Source: Hirsutella rhossiliensis
Taxonomy: Eukaryota; Ascomycota; Sordariomycetes; Hypocreales; Ophiocordycipitaceae
Assembly: GCF_020360975.1 (NCBI RefSeq)
Contig: NW_025408668.1
Location: 1,798,001-1,862,000 of the forward strand
Direction of reading: 5' to 3'
DNA: 64,000 bases
Shown: positions 22,861-34,906 of the stretch, in pieces
Position numbering within the stretch: the first letter of the stretch is position 1
Layout: each line of letters starts with the position of its first letter
Translations under genes and position numbers: made by a program
Notes under the pieces: model-generated
Databases searched by the model: none
What the model saw: only the letters and a program-made list of their open reading frames with translations
Told to the model about the DNA's origin: nothing

Positions 22861-25800
22861 TTAATAAGCGCCGCGAGCTTATTATTCGCCTTAACCCCGC
22901 GCCTTTATTTAATATTACCTATATAAGCCTAAAGTACTAGGCCTAGGAATCCTAGTTAAAACTCTACTTTATTAACGGCGATATAGGCTATACTTTATAG
23001 TAATACGCCTTACTATTTACTAAGGCCGAGGTAAGTGCTATACTAATAGAGATAGGTCTCGACGTAGAAGATAAGGAAGGAGCGGAGGATAAGGTAGTTT
23101 TAGTATTTCTAAAGGTATTTAGTATAGTAAAGGGGGCGCCTTAGTTAGTTCCTACTATACTAGTAAAGAAGAGGGGTAGTTAAAAGTAATAAATAGGTCT
23201 TATCTTTCTTTTATTTAGCTATAACTATCCTTCTCTCCTTTATTATTAAGGCTTTAATAAAGTTATAGTTTAGTTTTATTTTCCTTAATAATACTTAATA
23301 GGTAGTATAGATAGTTTTCCTTATTCTCTTATTTTACTATTTTATATATAGTTATAAGACGTTTAGGTATACCGATACGTTAATAAGTTAATAGCGATTT
23401 AGTAGGGATTTATTACTAATTTAGTAGCGTCTCCTTACGCTAGTAGGTTTCTCTACCTTACTTAGTCTTACGCCTCTTTTTCCCGGTTAAGTAAGTAGTA
23501 TATTCTTTAATAAGGTCTTAGCTATTCGCTATATCTTTAGTATCGACCTATTAATTATACTTAGCTAGCTATCCTTTCTATTTAATAAGGAAAAAGGTAT
23601 TACCTTTAGATCTCTTTTAGTCTTTAATCTCTTAAACTTCCTATTTACCTTTATCGTCCTTTAAGTTTAGTATTAGTAGGGTTTCGCTATCTTTACGGGT
23701 GCCTTTACGCTCCTTCTAAGGCTCTAAGAGACTAATATAGAAAACGTTATAAAGGTATAAGTACTTCTTAGGGAGTATAAGATAATATACTTACTTTTTA
23801 ATAGCTTATAGGACCTAAAACGGTTTAATATACTTAGGTAAAAGTTTTCTTTTTTTATCTTTAAGGCGTAAATTCTTTATCGATAATACTATAAGGTCTT
23901 TTACTTTTAGTATAAGCGGTTAGTACCTTAAATTATAGTATTTTACTTACGATTTAATAGCTTTTCTTTAGTATTCCTTAAGCCTCTTTTATAGCTTTTA
24001 TAGCCTAGTAACTCTTACTCTTACTTTAGGTACCCCCCTTTAAATAATATCGTCCTTGGTATTAATATAAAAGTTTAGTTAGTAACCTATTAATACTTCG
24101 TTAGGTAATAACCTAGTTATCGCGTTCTTTATATTATTATATATAAATTAAGTAATACGTAAGAGTAACGCTTAGTTAGTTTATTTTAAGTTAGTAAAGT
24201 ATCTTAAGTAGTACTATATAGCTTAGTTTATTCGTTCCGTTTACTTATTAGTTTATAAGTAAAATACTATTAATAGCCTATATTTTACTTATAAGATAAA
24301 ATAGAGATCTAACTAAAACTTACTTATAAATAAGGACCCTCTATCTAAGATAATACCTTTTAGAGGTCTATATACTAATTTAACTTAGTAATAGAATAAT
24401 TCTACTAGCTCTAGGGCTATTATTATCTTAAAGATAGGAAAGAAAAGGTAATACTTAGTATATCGGTCTACGATTACTAAGATTATATTAATATCTTATT
24501 TATTATACTATACTTTAGGTAGACCTATAATAAAGTCTATTAATAATTCTTCTTATAGTTATATAGGATATAGTAATAATTATATAGTACTATAAGGGCG
24601 ATACCTCCTAGATATTATACTTTAATATATTAGGTATAACTAGACGTATTTATTTATATCTTTTATTATTTTATCTTAGTAGAAGTTCCTTATTAGTAGT
24701 TCGCTAGTATATTAAGAGCTAAAGTATCTTACTAATAAATTATTATAAAAGAGCTATATTAGCTCTTACCGTAAAGCTGCCTTTAAAGGCACTATAATAT
24801 AACCTTTTTATAGTAGTAGTCTATCTAAGCGCACTAACTAGAAACCCTTCCCTTTTAAGAAGTCTTTAGTTTCCTTTAGCCTACTAATCGCTACGTTAAC
24901 CGACTAAGTACGTTTTAATAACTCTAGTAACGGTTCTAGAACTTTTACTATATAAACCTTTATATAGTAGGCCGCTTCTTTAGCGGTCTTCCTTATAAGT
25001 AACTATTTATAACTAGCTCTCTCTTTAGCTTAATCGGCTAATCGTTTAGGTCTTACGCTTAAATTATTATAGTTTCGCTGTAGATAAGCTTATATATTTT
25101 CCTTATATAAAAGCACTTTACTACGCTTATATTAACTTAAGGTTAAGTATCTCCTTACTTATAAAAATGCCTTATTATTTCTTTATATAGATACGGTATT
25201 AATAGTAGCTAGTTTCGCTTATAGCTTTAGTAATAGTTTTATAGATAAGGGCTTCTCGCCCTTATATCTAGGTATTCTCGATAGCGCGTCTACTAGGTTA
25301 GATTTACCTATATAATACTTAATCGTAAAGTTAAATAGTACTAAATATATATACTATTTTACTTACCTCTTATTTAAGGGGGTCTAGTATATAAACGTCT
25401 AGAGGTTATAGTAGTCTAATAATACCTTTACTTTATACGCTACCCCTTTAACGTAATATTACTAGTATTTAAATAACTTAACGATAGCGAAGAGTTCTTA
25501 GTCTAGAATACTATAATTAAGTTTAGCTCTAGTAAACTTCCTTAACTAAAATACGATCGGATAGTAACGCCCTTTATTATTAAGTTAAGAGATAATCCTT
25601 ACTATCGCGAATTATAATATATCTATTTCGATATAAATACGTCTTTCTAAATCGTAATATTAAAGAAGTAGGGCTCCTTAAAAAGTATCTTTAAGAGCCT
25701 AAAACGCTGCCCTTTTAGTAAGGTTTAGCTCTATACTCCCTAGCTTCTTTTTATTCTTACTCCCCTTTAGTAATATAGTTAAGGGCGCTATAACTCCTAA

Positions 25801-28531
25801 GTACTTATATATAAATTATTAGTAAAAATTATAGAACCTAAGGAAAACCTAAATATTATAGTAGGTTATAAGTTTAGGCTATTAAGCTATTACCTTTACC
25901 TGTCGAAGGTCTATCGATACCCTATCGATAGATAATATAAACCTAAGGAACTCGACTAACTATTAATAGAAGATATACTTTAATAGTTTTATATAAAGCT
26001 CTATAGCCCTTAGCCTTTTTATTACTTATCCTAAGTATTTAGTATATTCTTCTTTTATTTTAAAGTATATAAGGATATCGTTAAGGTAGACTATATAGAT
26101 TATATCTATAAGCCCCTTAAGCGCTTAATAGATATAGCTCTAAAATATAGCTAGTATATTAGTAAGTCTAAAGGGTATTACTAGGTATTTGAAATATCTA
26201 TAATATATTTAGAAAGCAGTCTTTTATTTATCTCCTTCTTAAATTTAAATATATTAGTATATATTCTATATATTAATCTTAGAAAAATACTTAGCTCTTT
26301 AATAGCAGTTAATAATCTCCGAAATAAGAGGTAAAGGGTACCGATTCTTTTATATAACCTAGTTAAGTCCTTAGTAGTCTATATATAGCTATAAGGTACT
26401 ATTCTTTTTTAGAATAAAAAGGATAAGCGCCCTAGCTAGGCTCTTTAACTCTTAGATTATTTTCCTTTTTATCGCGTCTTAGATCTAGTCGCGTAATACT
26501 TAGAGTTCCCTTTATAATAGAGGGTAAATTAGTTTATAAGGAGGTTCTATATTAAGGATTAAATTAATTAAGTAATCCGTTCCTTTTCTAGCTAGTAATA
26601 AATCGGATTTATTAGCTAAGAAGGTATCTTTAAACTAATAGAGAGTTAGTAGGATTTCGGCCTATTCTTCTTATAAAATCCCTTTATCCTTATCTTTATC
26701 TAATAGCGGGATTAGCTTAAGATTAAGCGCTATTATATATACCCTTACCTCGTTCCTATATTCTTAAAGGAATCTATAGGGATTTTATAAGGTTTCGCTA
26801 CTTAGTTAATACTTAAACTACTACTATTATTTCTATAAGATAATATAGATATATTTATCCTCTAAGGTAGTAACTAATAAAAGGATTAGTACTTAATCGT
26901 TTAGCGTTAACTTATTAGTACTAATATAGAAATAAGTAATTATCTTTTCGGTGCCCCTTATATCTATTATTTAGAGCGGTATTAACTATACTCTATACTC
27001 CCTTACCCTACTATTATTAAGCCCTAATAACTTAGGGTATAATAGCGCTACTTATAGTAATCCCTATTATTAGGTAAAGTATATGTTTATAAGGTTAACG
27101 GCACCGTAAGTATCTAGGTATATAGGGACTTTAATAAGGTTTCGCCTTAATATCGTTATAAGAGTTTTAAGTAACTATCCTATAAGTATTAAGTTTACTA
27201 AGGGAGAGGCGTTTACCTTAATATCTTACCTTTTCCTTATTTTACGGTATTAAGTCTAAGAGTCTTTACTAGGGTTTCTACCTTTAAAGAATTAGTATAT
27301 TTTATAAATAGGTGTCCCGGCTTATTATATTAGAAATATATAATTCCCGATTAAGTAGAAGATCCTCTTCCTTAATAACGTCCCTTAGTTCGGCTCTTAG
27401 TAGGTATATCGCTAGCTTATTAGTTATCGGTCGAATTAATAGTATTTCCTTAACGATTTAGCCTAGCTTATCGACCTCTTTAATTCCTTCCCCTATATAT
27501 ACTACCTTAGGGTATAGTACTATTTCTATTCCCGGTTCCTTTAAGGGTAGAAGTAGTATTAGTACGTCGCCTCTTATTAATAGTAGTATCTTAATATCGT
27601 TAGGCGACTTATATAAGCTCTTCCTATTAGTAGGTATAAATAGGTATCGAATAGAGGTTAATTTAGTCTTAAAGTTATAGCTCTAGCTTAGCGAAAAACG
27701 TAAGAGCACGCGCCTTTTCCGATAAGCGTTCGAAATACCTCTTTAAGGAGTTAAGGTATAAGCTAAACTCTAAAGGGGACTAGCCTTCTTATTAGCGAGC
27801 CTCCTTTAATTATATCGCTAATAGTATCTCCTTATTTATAGTATCCTTAATTAAGATAAATATCTATTCTTTAAAGTATACCTAATCTATACTATATTTA
27901 GTTCGGTTAATTAATATCTATTCTTTAAGGTATCGGCGCTATCTTACTTTATAGTCGCTATATATATAATCTACTATATAAAGGATCTTTATTTTATTAT
28001 AATAAAAGCGTCTAAGCGCTACCTTAAAGGCGTCCTTTAGATTATAAGTCTAGTCTAGACGTTTCTATATATTAGTAGGTTAAGATAATTAAGCGATATT
28101 TTTAATCTTAACCTCGCTACTACGACTATTATCTAATTTAAGGGAGTAGGACCGTCGACGCTTTTATAAACGGATAGCGATAGCGCCGGTATATTTAGTA
28201 ATTTCCTCCTTTAATTATATAACGCGGTCTTATAAGCGTTTCGTCTCCTTTAGCTCCTTAATACGCGCTTATAAGGCCGTAAGCTTTTCTTTATAAGTCG
28301 ACGGTCTTACGCTTATAGGTAGCGATATCTTCGATATAGTTAGAATATCGTCTATAATAGGGGTCTATTCTAAAGATATATCTTCCGGTTCTTTATCTCC
28401 TAAGTAAATACTTAATATATATAATAAAGAGGCCTCGACTAGTTAATTAATACGTCGCGCTATAGGAGCGTTATATAGTCTTCTCTAAGTAGCTATCTTT
28501 ACTAGGTAACTAAAAAGGAAGCTTTCGAAAT

Positions 28532-28788
28532 TATAAGGGAATATATATTACGGTACGATTAGTTAGGTAGTAGAGATAGCTAGAGGTACTACGCTATATA
28601 TATTATATTCTCCTTATTATAAGACTAAAGCTTATAGGAAGAGGGACTTTTCCTCTTTAGTCGGAGTAGCGAGAGGTCTATAATATATAAGCGGGGTAGG
28701 TATAATTCCCTACTAATACCCTACCGATATATTAATACTATATACCTAAGTACTTTATTAGCCTATACCTCTTAGTAGCGTTCTTATA
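28532..28788 (-). repeat. 5' LTR of Gypsy-2 (right copy)
   Basis: 257 bp, a direct repeat of 20982-21238. Confidence 0.87.
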
Positions 28789-31087
28789 AAAGACTATTAC
28801 GCTATATAAGTAAAAGTAAAACGCGCGCTTTAATAGGTACGCTATAATTAATATATATAACTAATAACCGCGTTTTTTAATTTACCCTTTTAAGGATCGC
28901 GGCTCTACTAGGATTCCTAGACCTTAGTAGCCTATAACGTAGGAGTTAAATACTAAGTACCGCGCCTATTACCTAGGGAAATCTAAGAGAAGGAGGGGTA
29001 TATAGCTATCTATAGGTATTACCCTATAATTTATAAGAATTTAAGGTATTTATTAAGTTTTAATTTTAAGTATTTCTTTAAATTCTTTAAAGTATAAAGC
29101 GTGTTCTTTAATTATAGTATTTTCCTTTAATAGTAAAGGTAGTAGTATAAGTTTATTCTTATCTTCTATTTCTCTAAGTATTTCTTATTCTTTAAAGCTT
29201 ATATCGTTAATACTTTATTATTCCTCCTTAAGTTATTATCTAAGTTTTATAAGTATAAGGGTTATATCTATATCTTCTTTATTATATTATTTATAGACTA
29301 CCTATTATTATTATCGATTTTTATTTTATATATCTTCCTAGAATTATTTACTATTCTTCCTAATTTAGTCTTAAAAGACTTTTTTAAGATAAAGGTATTT
29401 TAGTTCTATAAATTTAACTTATTTCTATATTTTAAGATCCCTTTATTATATTATTATAAAGGTCTTCTTTAATAGCTTTAAGAACTATCTAATATTATTC
29501 TTATCGCTTAAGTATACTATATATTTATTATTATAGTATATAGTTTAACTAAGGAGTTTATACTTTAGTTCCTATCTATTAATAGCGTTTAGGTATTTCT
29601 TACCTTTTAGGGCTAGTACCTAGTAGGTTTTCTTCTCCTTATAAGGTTATCTATATTCTTTAAAGTAATATCTAGGTTTCCTATAATTAAAATACTTTCC
29701 TTTACTTTTCTATATTATATCTAGATCTATCTTACTTAGGTTAGTTATATAAGTATAGGTAATAGGAGTTTCGCGCTTCTTCTTATAGTTAGCGCGTTAG
29801 TTAAAGTTATTTTTATAGGAAGGGTTTTAGTTTCCTTTTCCTTATTTCTTTTCTTAGCGTTATATATACTATCTATCGTCGATTCGTATTATTATAGTAA
29901 TATAGTCCGAGAGGTTATTAAGTCGATTTTCCTTATAGAGCTCGTCCTTAATTTCTTTTCTAAGCCTATTATAAAATCGTAATATAAGGGGTTCGTTGTC
30001 TTACTTAAGCTTTAAGGTAATTTAATAGAACTTTATAGTATAATTTAATACTAAGATCTTTTATTAAAGTTCTTAGAGTTTTTATTTAGCTTCTCGTTCC
30101 TTATTAGTTATTCTAAATACCTTTATAATAGCTTCTTTAAATCCTTAGAAACTAATAAAGACTTTATCTATCTTATTATCTTATCGCGCTAGTTAGTTAT
30201 CGAGAAAGTCCCTTATAATAGGTCTAAACTAAGCGAGTACCGTTTTAGATAAATAATTTCCTATATAGAATACCTTTTTAACTAGGTCTAAGAGTTTAAT
30301 AAAGTAAAACTAATAATAGGCCTTAAGTTAAGTAAGAAAGTCTTAAAGTATACTATAAGTACCGTTAAATAGTCTTAGCTATTTTAGTTTAACTACTTCT
30401 CTAAAGTCCCTAGCTTATCTATTACCTACTTTATTCCTAAGTAACTATACCTTATATTAAAGGGTAATAATCTCGCGTATTATATCCTAAGGCGATATAA
30501 TAGCTTTAAAGTTAATTAATTTAGTTTACTATATAGGTATATTAATAGTTATAATATTACTTAAAGTAACGCGGTATTATACTAAATAAAAGCTTTTAAC
30601 GTATAACGACTAATATTATTCTTAAGGGATAAACCTATTAAGGGGTTTATATTAATAGATATAATAGGGCGTAGTCTAAGTAATAATATATATATTATAT
30701 TAGTAATAAGTTAAAGGTTATAGACTATAAACTATAACTAAGTAATTAAGTAATCGGAATTAAAAATAAGATTATAATAAAGATTATAATAATTATAATA
30801 TTAAAAGCTATCGAGCTATCTATTTAAAGGAGTATTCCGTTCCTTCCTTATATATCTCGAGAGCTTCCCTAGATCGCCGAGAGCGCTAGGTAATCCCGTT
30901 ATCTAGGAGCGCTAGAGCGCTAGAGCGATCCTACGATCCTAGCTATAGAGCGTTAGAGCGCTAGAGTAACCCGTTGCTCTAAACTTAATTAGCCTATCGG
31001 TCTGTCTAATATTCCTTGCTCCCTACGTTACGTGACCTCGTGATATATATTAGTCCCCGCGGTTTGCTAGACCGTAGTCGTAATAGT
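28789..31087 (-). mobile_element. Truncated RIP-degraded Gypsy element: gag region
   Basis: On the minus strand, reading from about 30560 to 29640 through RIP stops, there is a retrotransposon Gag capsid domain (F-N-G-T near 30370, then the L..FL..L..YY and K-V-L-Y-I-G-N-Y-L-S blocks). A CCHC knuckle at 29695-29648 follows, in which all metal ligands are Tyr, exactly what RIP makes of TGC/TGT and CAC/CAT. Further left the reading degenerates and meets Gypsy-2 at 28788. No reverse transcriptase belonging to it was seen, so the rest is deleted or displaced by Gypsy-2. Its leader (30865-30975) holds repeated GAGCGCTA motifs. Confidence 0.6.
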
Positions 31088-31255
31088 TAGATAGAGGAAA
31101 GAAGGATAATTAAGGCAATATAATAATTACTCCCTTACTATAATTACTGCCCCCGTAAGAATTAAATATCTTTGCCTAGCTTATTTAACCCCTTACTTTT
31201 AATTTTACCTTTATATATTTTATATATACTTCTCGTATCTCTCTTCGCGAGAACT
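31088..31255 (-). repeat. LTR-like repeat upstream of the gag remnant
   Basis: Inverted copy of 13678-13852. On the minus strand it contains TATAAAATATATAAAGG and lies just upstream of the gag leader, as a 5' LTR should. Confidence 0.6.
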
Positions 31256-31720
31256 AATCTAATAGCTTATATCTAGATCTATTAAGTAAATTCCTTAGTA
31301 TCCTTAAGGTTAACTATATATTTAATGCCTCTAGATATAATAATAATATCGTCTCCGCTTATAAGGATAAGGGGCGCGCCTATTAATATATATAGGCGTA
31401 AGCTTAACCTTTAATAGCTATATATTAGTCTATAGCTTACTAGGACCCTTATTAGGTCTTTAAGACCCTTATTAGGTTATAATAGTAGGTAAGGTAAGCA
31501 GGGTTTAATTCGACGAAATACCGTATATTTAAGCCTCGAGCCTAAATGTATAGAAATTACGTAAGTAGCCTACGCTTGCCTCGGTGCTCGTAGGTGCGAA
31601 TAGCTTTACTTTACGATATATGCGATATGCGATAAAGAGTCTGCTAGGTAGGTGCGGGGAATATACGCACCTAATTATACGGTATTAGCGCTGCGCCTTA
31701 ACTAGGATTACTAGCCCACT
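31256..31720. other. RIP-affected DNA up to the heterochromatin/euchromatin boundary
   Basis: Still poor in CpA/TpG but milder toward the right. Normal composition resumes at about 31705-31720 (ACTACTTTTTGATTGCTAG). I see no gene here. Confidence 0.6.
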
Positions 31721-31739
31721 ACTTTTTGATTGCTAGTTA

Positions 31740-32600
31740 GCCAAATATGATTGCTGGTTAACATAGGCCTTTATAAACAGGTAGATTCGCCCCTCGAATG
31801 GCTGGCAAGGTCGTTTCGAGAAAATAGCGACGAAGTCACATTCATTTCGAGAAAGGAAGAGCATAATCATTATATGAGGAATTTCCCTCAGCCCTCGATG
31901 AGCAGATTCAATTCGCCTCATTCCACGGAGGCAGGACAGTTAACCCCCATGTCTGGCTCGACGACCTGAAGGCCATCAATGCTCATGTCTGTCGAACGCA
32001 GCGGAAACGTTGGAAAGTTACTAAACCGATCCGGGTAGCAATCCTGGATACGGGGTACAACCGCGCCATGTCGTACTTCCAGGACTCTGAAAAGCTCAGC
32101 CGCGTAACGCTTTGGAAAGACTTCACCGACCACCCAGAATCTGAAGTCGATTCTTACGGTCACGGTACCTTTATGACGATCCTTGTCATAGAAGCCACGC
32201 CTGTCGCCGAGGTGCATGTAGCAAGAGTTGCAGAGGACAACCACCACCTTATGCAGAGCCAAAGCAATGTCGCGGAGGTACGCTGCCTCCCCCCCGACTA
32301 TGGGCTTGTTCGAACACTGATTTCGGCCACGCTATCCGCTGGGCAGGCATCGAATGCGAAGCCGATGTAATCTCCATGTCATTCGGATTTCCAAAGGACG
32401 ACGAGGGCATATCTCAAGCAATTCAGGCAGTCTAACTGCAGCGAAAAGGCTGGGTCATCTTCCTCGCTAGCGCTGGCAACTTCGGCACCTATCAGGACGA
32501 GACTTTTCCTGCACGCCACAGGGGAGTCATCTCCATCCGGGCAACTGATTGTATAGGAAACTTCGCCTCGACCAACCCCACTCACCAGCGAGATGGACCC
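31740..32600 (+). pseudogene. Broken subtilase (peptidase S8) fragment
   Basis: The fragment matches the fungal intracellular subtilase type often found joined to other signalling domains. The Asp block is at 32040-32057 (VAILDTGY) and the His block at 32155-32175 (SYGHGTFM). The domain middle continues at about 32330-32420 (IRWAGIECEADVISMSFGF) and at 32480-32520 (LASAGN). The catalytic Ser motif (GTSxA) is absent because similarity ends at about 32600. A frameshift near 31930 and another near 32270-32320 separate the pieces, and an in-frame TAA sits at 32433-32435. It converges with the minus-strand pseudogene at 32600-33590, which resembles the N-terminal half of the same kind of protein. 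It is not a working protease. Confidence 0.72.
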
Positions 32601-33590
32601 CAAAATTAGGGCGAGTCTTTGGCTGGACTGGTTTGCCGAGACCAATCTCGAGAAGTAATATTGCCAAAGAGAGAATTCGAGGGTATCGATAGATAAGGGA
32701 CAACGCGGTAGAGTGCTCTTCGAGCTCATAATCCGTCCTCTCGAGGTGAAATGAAATATAAGCCTTGCAAGGCAGCCGCTCGTCTCCGTCATCGGTGTCT
32801 TCGGGCATGAACCAGATATTGTTGCTAGTCCACTTCGCAAGCATCAGCTCCGAGTCGTAAAACTGCCAACATGCTCGAGCAATCCTCTGCGAGAGCGTGA
32901 TTTTCTCTTTCACACTGAGATTGTAATCCAGCAGGACGTGTGCAAGTGCTATCCCACGTCCGGGTGAGGTGCGGTGTTTTAATTCTTTACCGTCAGGGAG
33001 CCGGAAAATCCGTCCATCGTCCAACTCCAGCCAGGGATATGCGAGCAAAGCTCCTCTCGCTCAAGATATTGCAGAAGTAAGGCAGCTCCGATCTCTGGTG
33101 AGATGGATTATCGTCAATTGCGTTCTCGTCCGCGAATGTTACTTGCCGGCCACCGGATTGTCTGGAGATGTGTTAGTTTTGTGTGAGATTGGGACGGCCG
33201 ACTCATACAAGGGAACACCGAGACCTAAATCCTGCCAAAAATAGCCCGGTGTGGAAGAAACGATGACGTCAAAGACCGCAAGATTATCCCGAGTCTCCAA
33301 TGTGCTCTTCAGATACAGCCTCGTTGGGTGCCAAGAGCTCCGTCCATTGGCTCTTGTCTCATCAGGACACAACAAACAAGTAGCATGTCGTCGAAGTGCC
33401 GGGAAAAGTTTCTTGTTAAGATGTTCCGGGGAATCGTCTTGGCCCACAGTCAGGGCATGACTCTCAGAGTCGCCACTCTGAAGCTTGCTCAGAAGTTTTT
33501 CACATTTTCCACTCAAGGATGCGGTAACGAAGTCAGGCTCCTTCAAATACGCCACGAGGCCTCGGCGTGCGACGTCCCTCTTCCGCCATA
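32600..33590 (-). pseudogene. Broken DUF7580-like N-terminal module of a subtilase-fusion protein
   Basis: Minus-strand pieces at about 33555-33140 and 33048-32600 resemble the kinase-like DUF7580 region of fungal NLR-associated and subtilase-fusion proteins: a LAYPWLELDDG block, a RIARACWQFYDSELMLAKW helix, and ILSLAILLLEIGLGK near the end. The two pieces are in different frames, with a stop near 33139 and a shift around 33060, so the gene is dead. Its reading ends (RPNF) at about 32600, the same spot at which the plus-strand subtilase loses similarity. Family naming rests on recalled pattern, so treat it as probable. Confidence 0.55.
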
Positions 33591-34906
33591 GCAGAGTATG
33601 TAGACTTTGTCTGGCTTGATGTTCTGACTTCCGCCTTAGTAAATTGAAGCTGGCTGACCACTGGACGTTATACGTTCTGAGCTTCGTTATCTGTGAGCAC
33701 GGCTAGAGGTAACGCCTTCCGTACAAATCCTCTCCGAGTCGATGAGGAGATCTCGCGACTGCTGCTGAATATCAGAGTCAAATATGGCGTCTGGGTTGGA
33801 ATCGAGGCATGTTGGCATCAGGCAAAGCCTCGTCCTGATGTCCATACCGGATCAGCGCCCAACCTCGGCTGCACCTGTAGCACCCACGGCGAATTCCATC
33901 ATGAGTCCACCAACGACCAAAGCGGATGACGCCAGATACGTGACAGAATCCTCGTCTTCCATGGATGGGTTGTTGATGGCATATGTCTTCAACATGCCGG
34001 GATTTACTCTCAAGTGGCGCTGAAATGGGGTAAAATCATGGGTGATCAAACACGGGTGATTAACGCCTCCAGCACGTGATCCTTCCCGTGACCACCGCGC
34101 ATTAGATCTGTCGGGTTCATCTCGTCATCACGTCACCGGCATTGTGCGCGTCGGCGGGCGCAGAGCCAAAACCAGACTACCGAAACGCTGCGGGAGCCCC
34201 GCGTCTGCTCTGCTGGTGGCGCAGAAGAGGACAGATGGGCTTCTTCTGGTGAAGCTGCAAACATTGGAACCGGGGCGCAAGCAGCAGTGCATCAGATGCA
34301 TAGTCGTGGCCAGGTACATAAGGCAAAGGCGGCGATCCAGATCAGCGGGCTCGCGTGATTCGGTGCAGATGACGGAGCCGCCTGTGCCTGGCATAGCGAT
34401 TGGCCTCTGGCAATGCATCGCCATAAGCTTCACTCTTCATGCAATGGCGGTCGTGATGGATTTCTGCGGGCCAAACAAGCAAGCCTGAGGCGGCGGGACA
34501 GCCCACTGTAGCCCACTGTAGCCCACCGTAGCCCACTGTAGCCCACCGTAGCCCACTGTAGCGCCGAGGCTGCTAGCGTTCTTGACACCTGTAAACATTG
34601 CCCAGGGGGGTGTTTGATGCCTGACAGCCTCAGGGAAACGGCCCGCGTCCTGATTGGCCCACAATTGCTGCAACGGCACCCGCAGCCGCAGTGCACACAG
34701 CACACAACATCTCAACACACAAGCTCCCGCCGAGTCGGACACCGAGGCCCTCTACGAATACCCGTCGCGTCGCTCACAGAGCCCCCCCTTTCAGCATCTC
34801 GCACCTTGTCCATCAGCCGAGGCCCGCGTCGCCGCCCCTCGGGAGCTCCCTCCTCGCCGGCGTGGCCTCTCCATGACCTCGTCCCCAGCGATCGAGGCGC
34901 GCCGCG
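33591..34906. other. Intergenic region upstream of striatin
   Basis: No convincing coding region. It contains a CACGTG box at 34074-34079 and a tandem 10-bp repeat at 34501-34560. The last few hundred bases, GC-rich with CT stretches, should hold the striatin promoter and 5' UTR. Confidence 0.6.
34501..34560 (+). repeat. Tandem repeat, six copies of a 10-mer
   Basis: Six head-to-tail copies of GCCCACTGTA, two of them with C instead of T at position 7. It lies about 350 bp before the striatin start codon. Confidence 0.95.

Larger units (their letters stand above)
20982..28788 (-). mobile_element. Complete RIP-inactivated Ty3/Gypsy chromovirus on the minus strand (Gypsy-2)
   Basis: 7.8 kb bounded by 257-bp LTRs. 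Minus-strand reading gives reverse transcriptase at about 26460-25950, with the KNRYPLPLI block and a YxDD box mutated to YLND (26088-26077). RNase H and integrase lie to its left. A GPY/F module with NVFYISLLEP falls at about 23830-23690, and a chromodomain at about 23640-23500. The polypyrimidine run just right of the left LTR (21239-21251) is a polypurine tract on the minus strand, confirming orientation. Bases next to the LTRs (ATCTA at 20977-20981 and AAAGA at 28789-28793) do not match, so no target duplication is visible. A plus-strand frame lies between pol and the 3' LTR (listed separately). Confidence 0.87.

Noticed and set aside
30865..30975. Possible CRISPR-like repeat array
   Set aside because: The repeats are short, overlapping and without unique spacers, inside a retroelement leader of a fungus.
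33693..34488. Several overlapping frames of 60-115 codons
   Set aside because: No domain, no consistent splice sites, both strands open in parallel. Treated as chance in GC-rich intergenic DNA.
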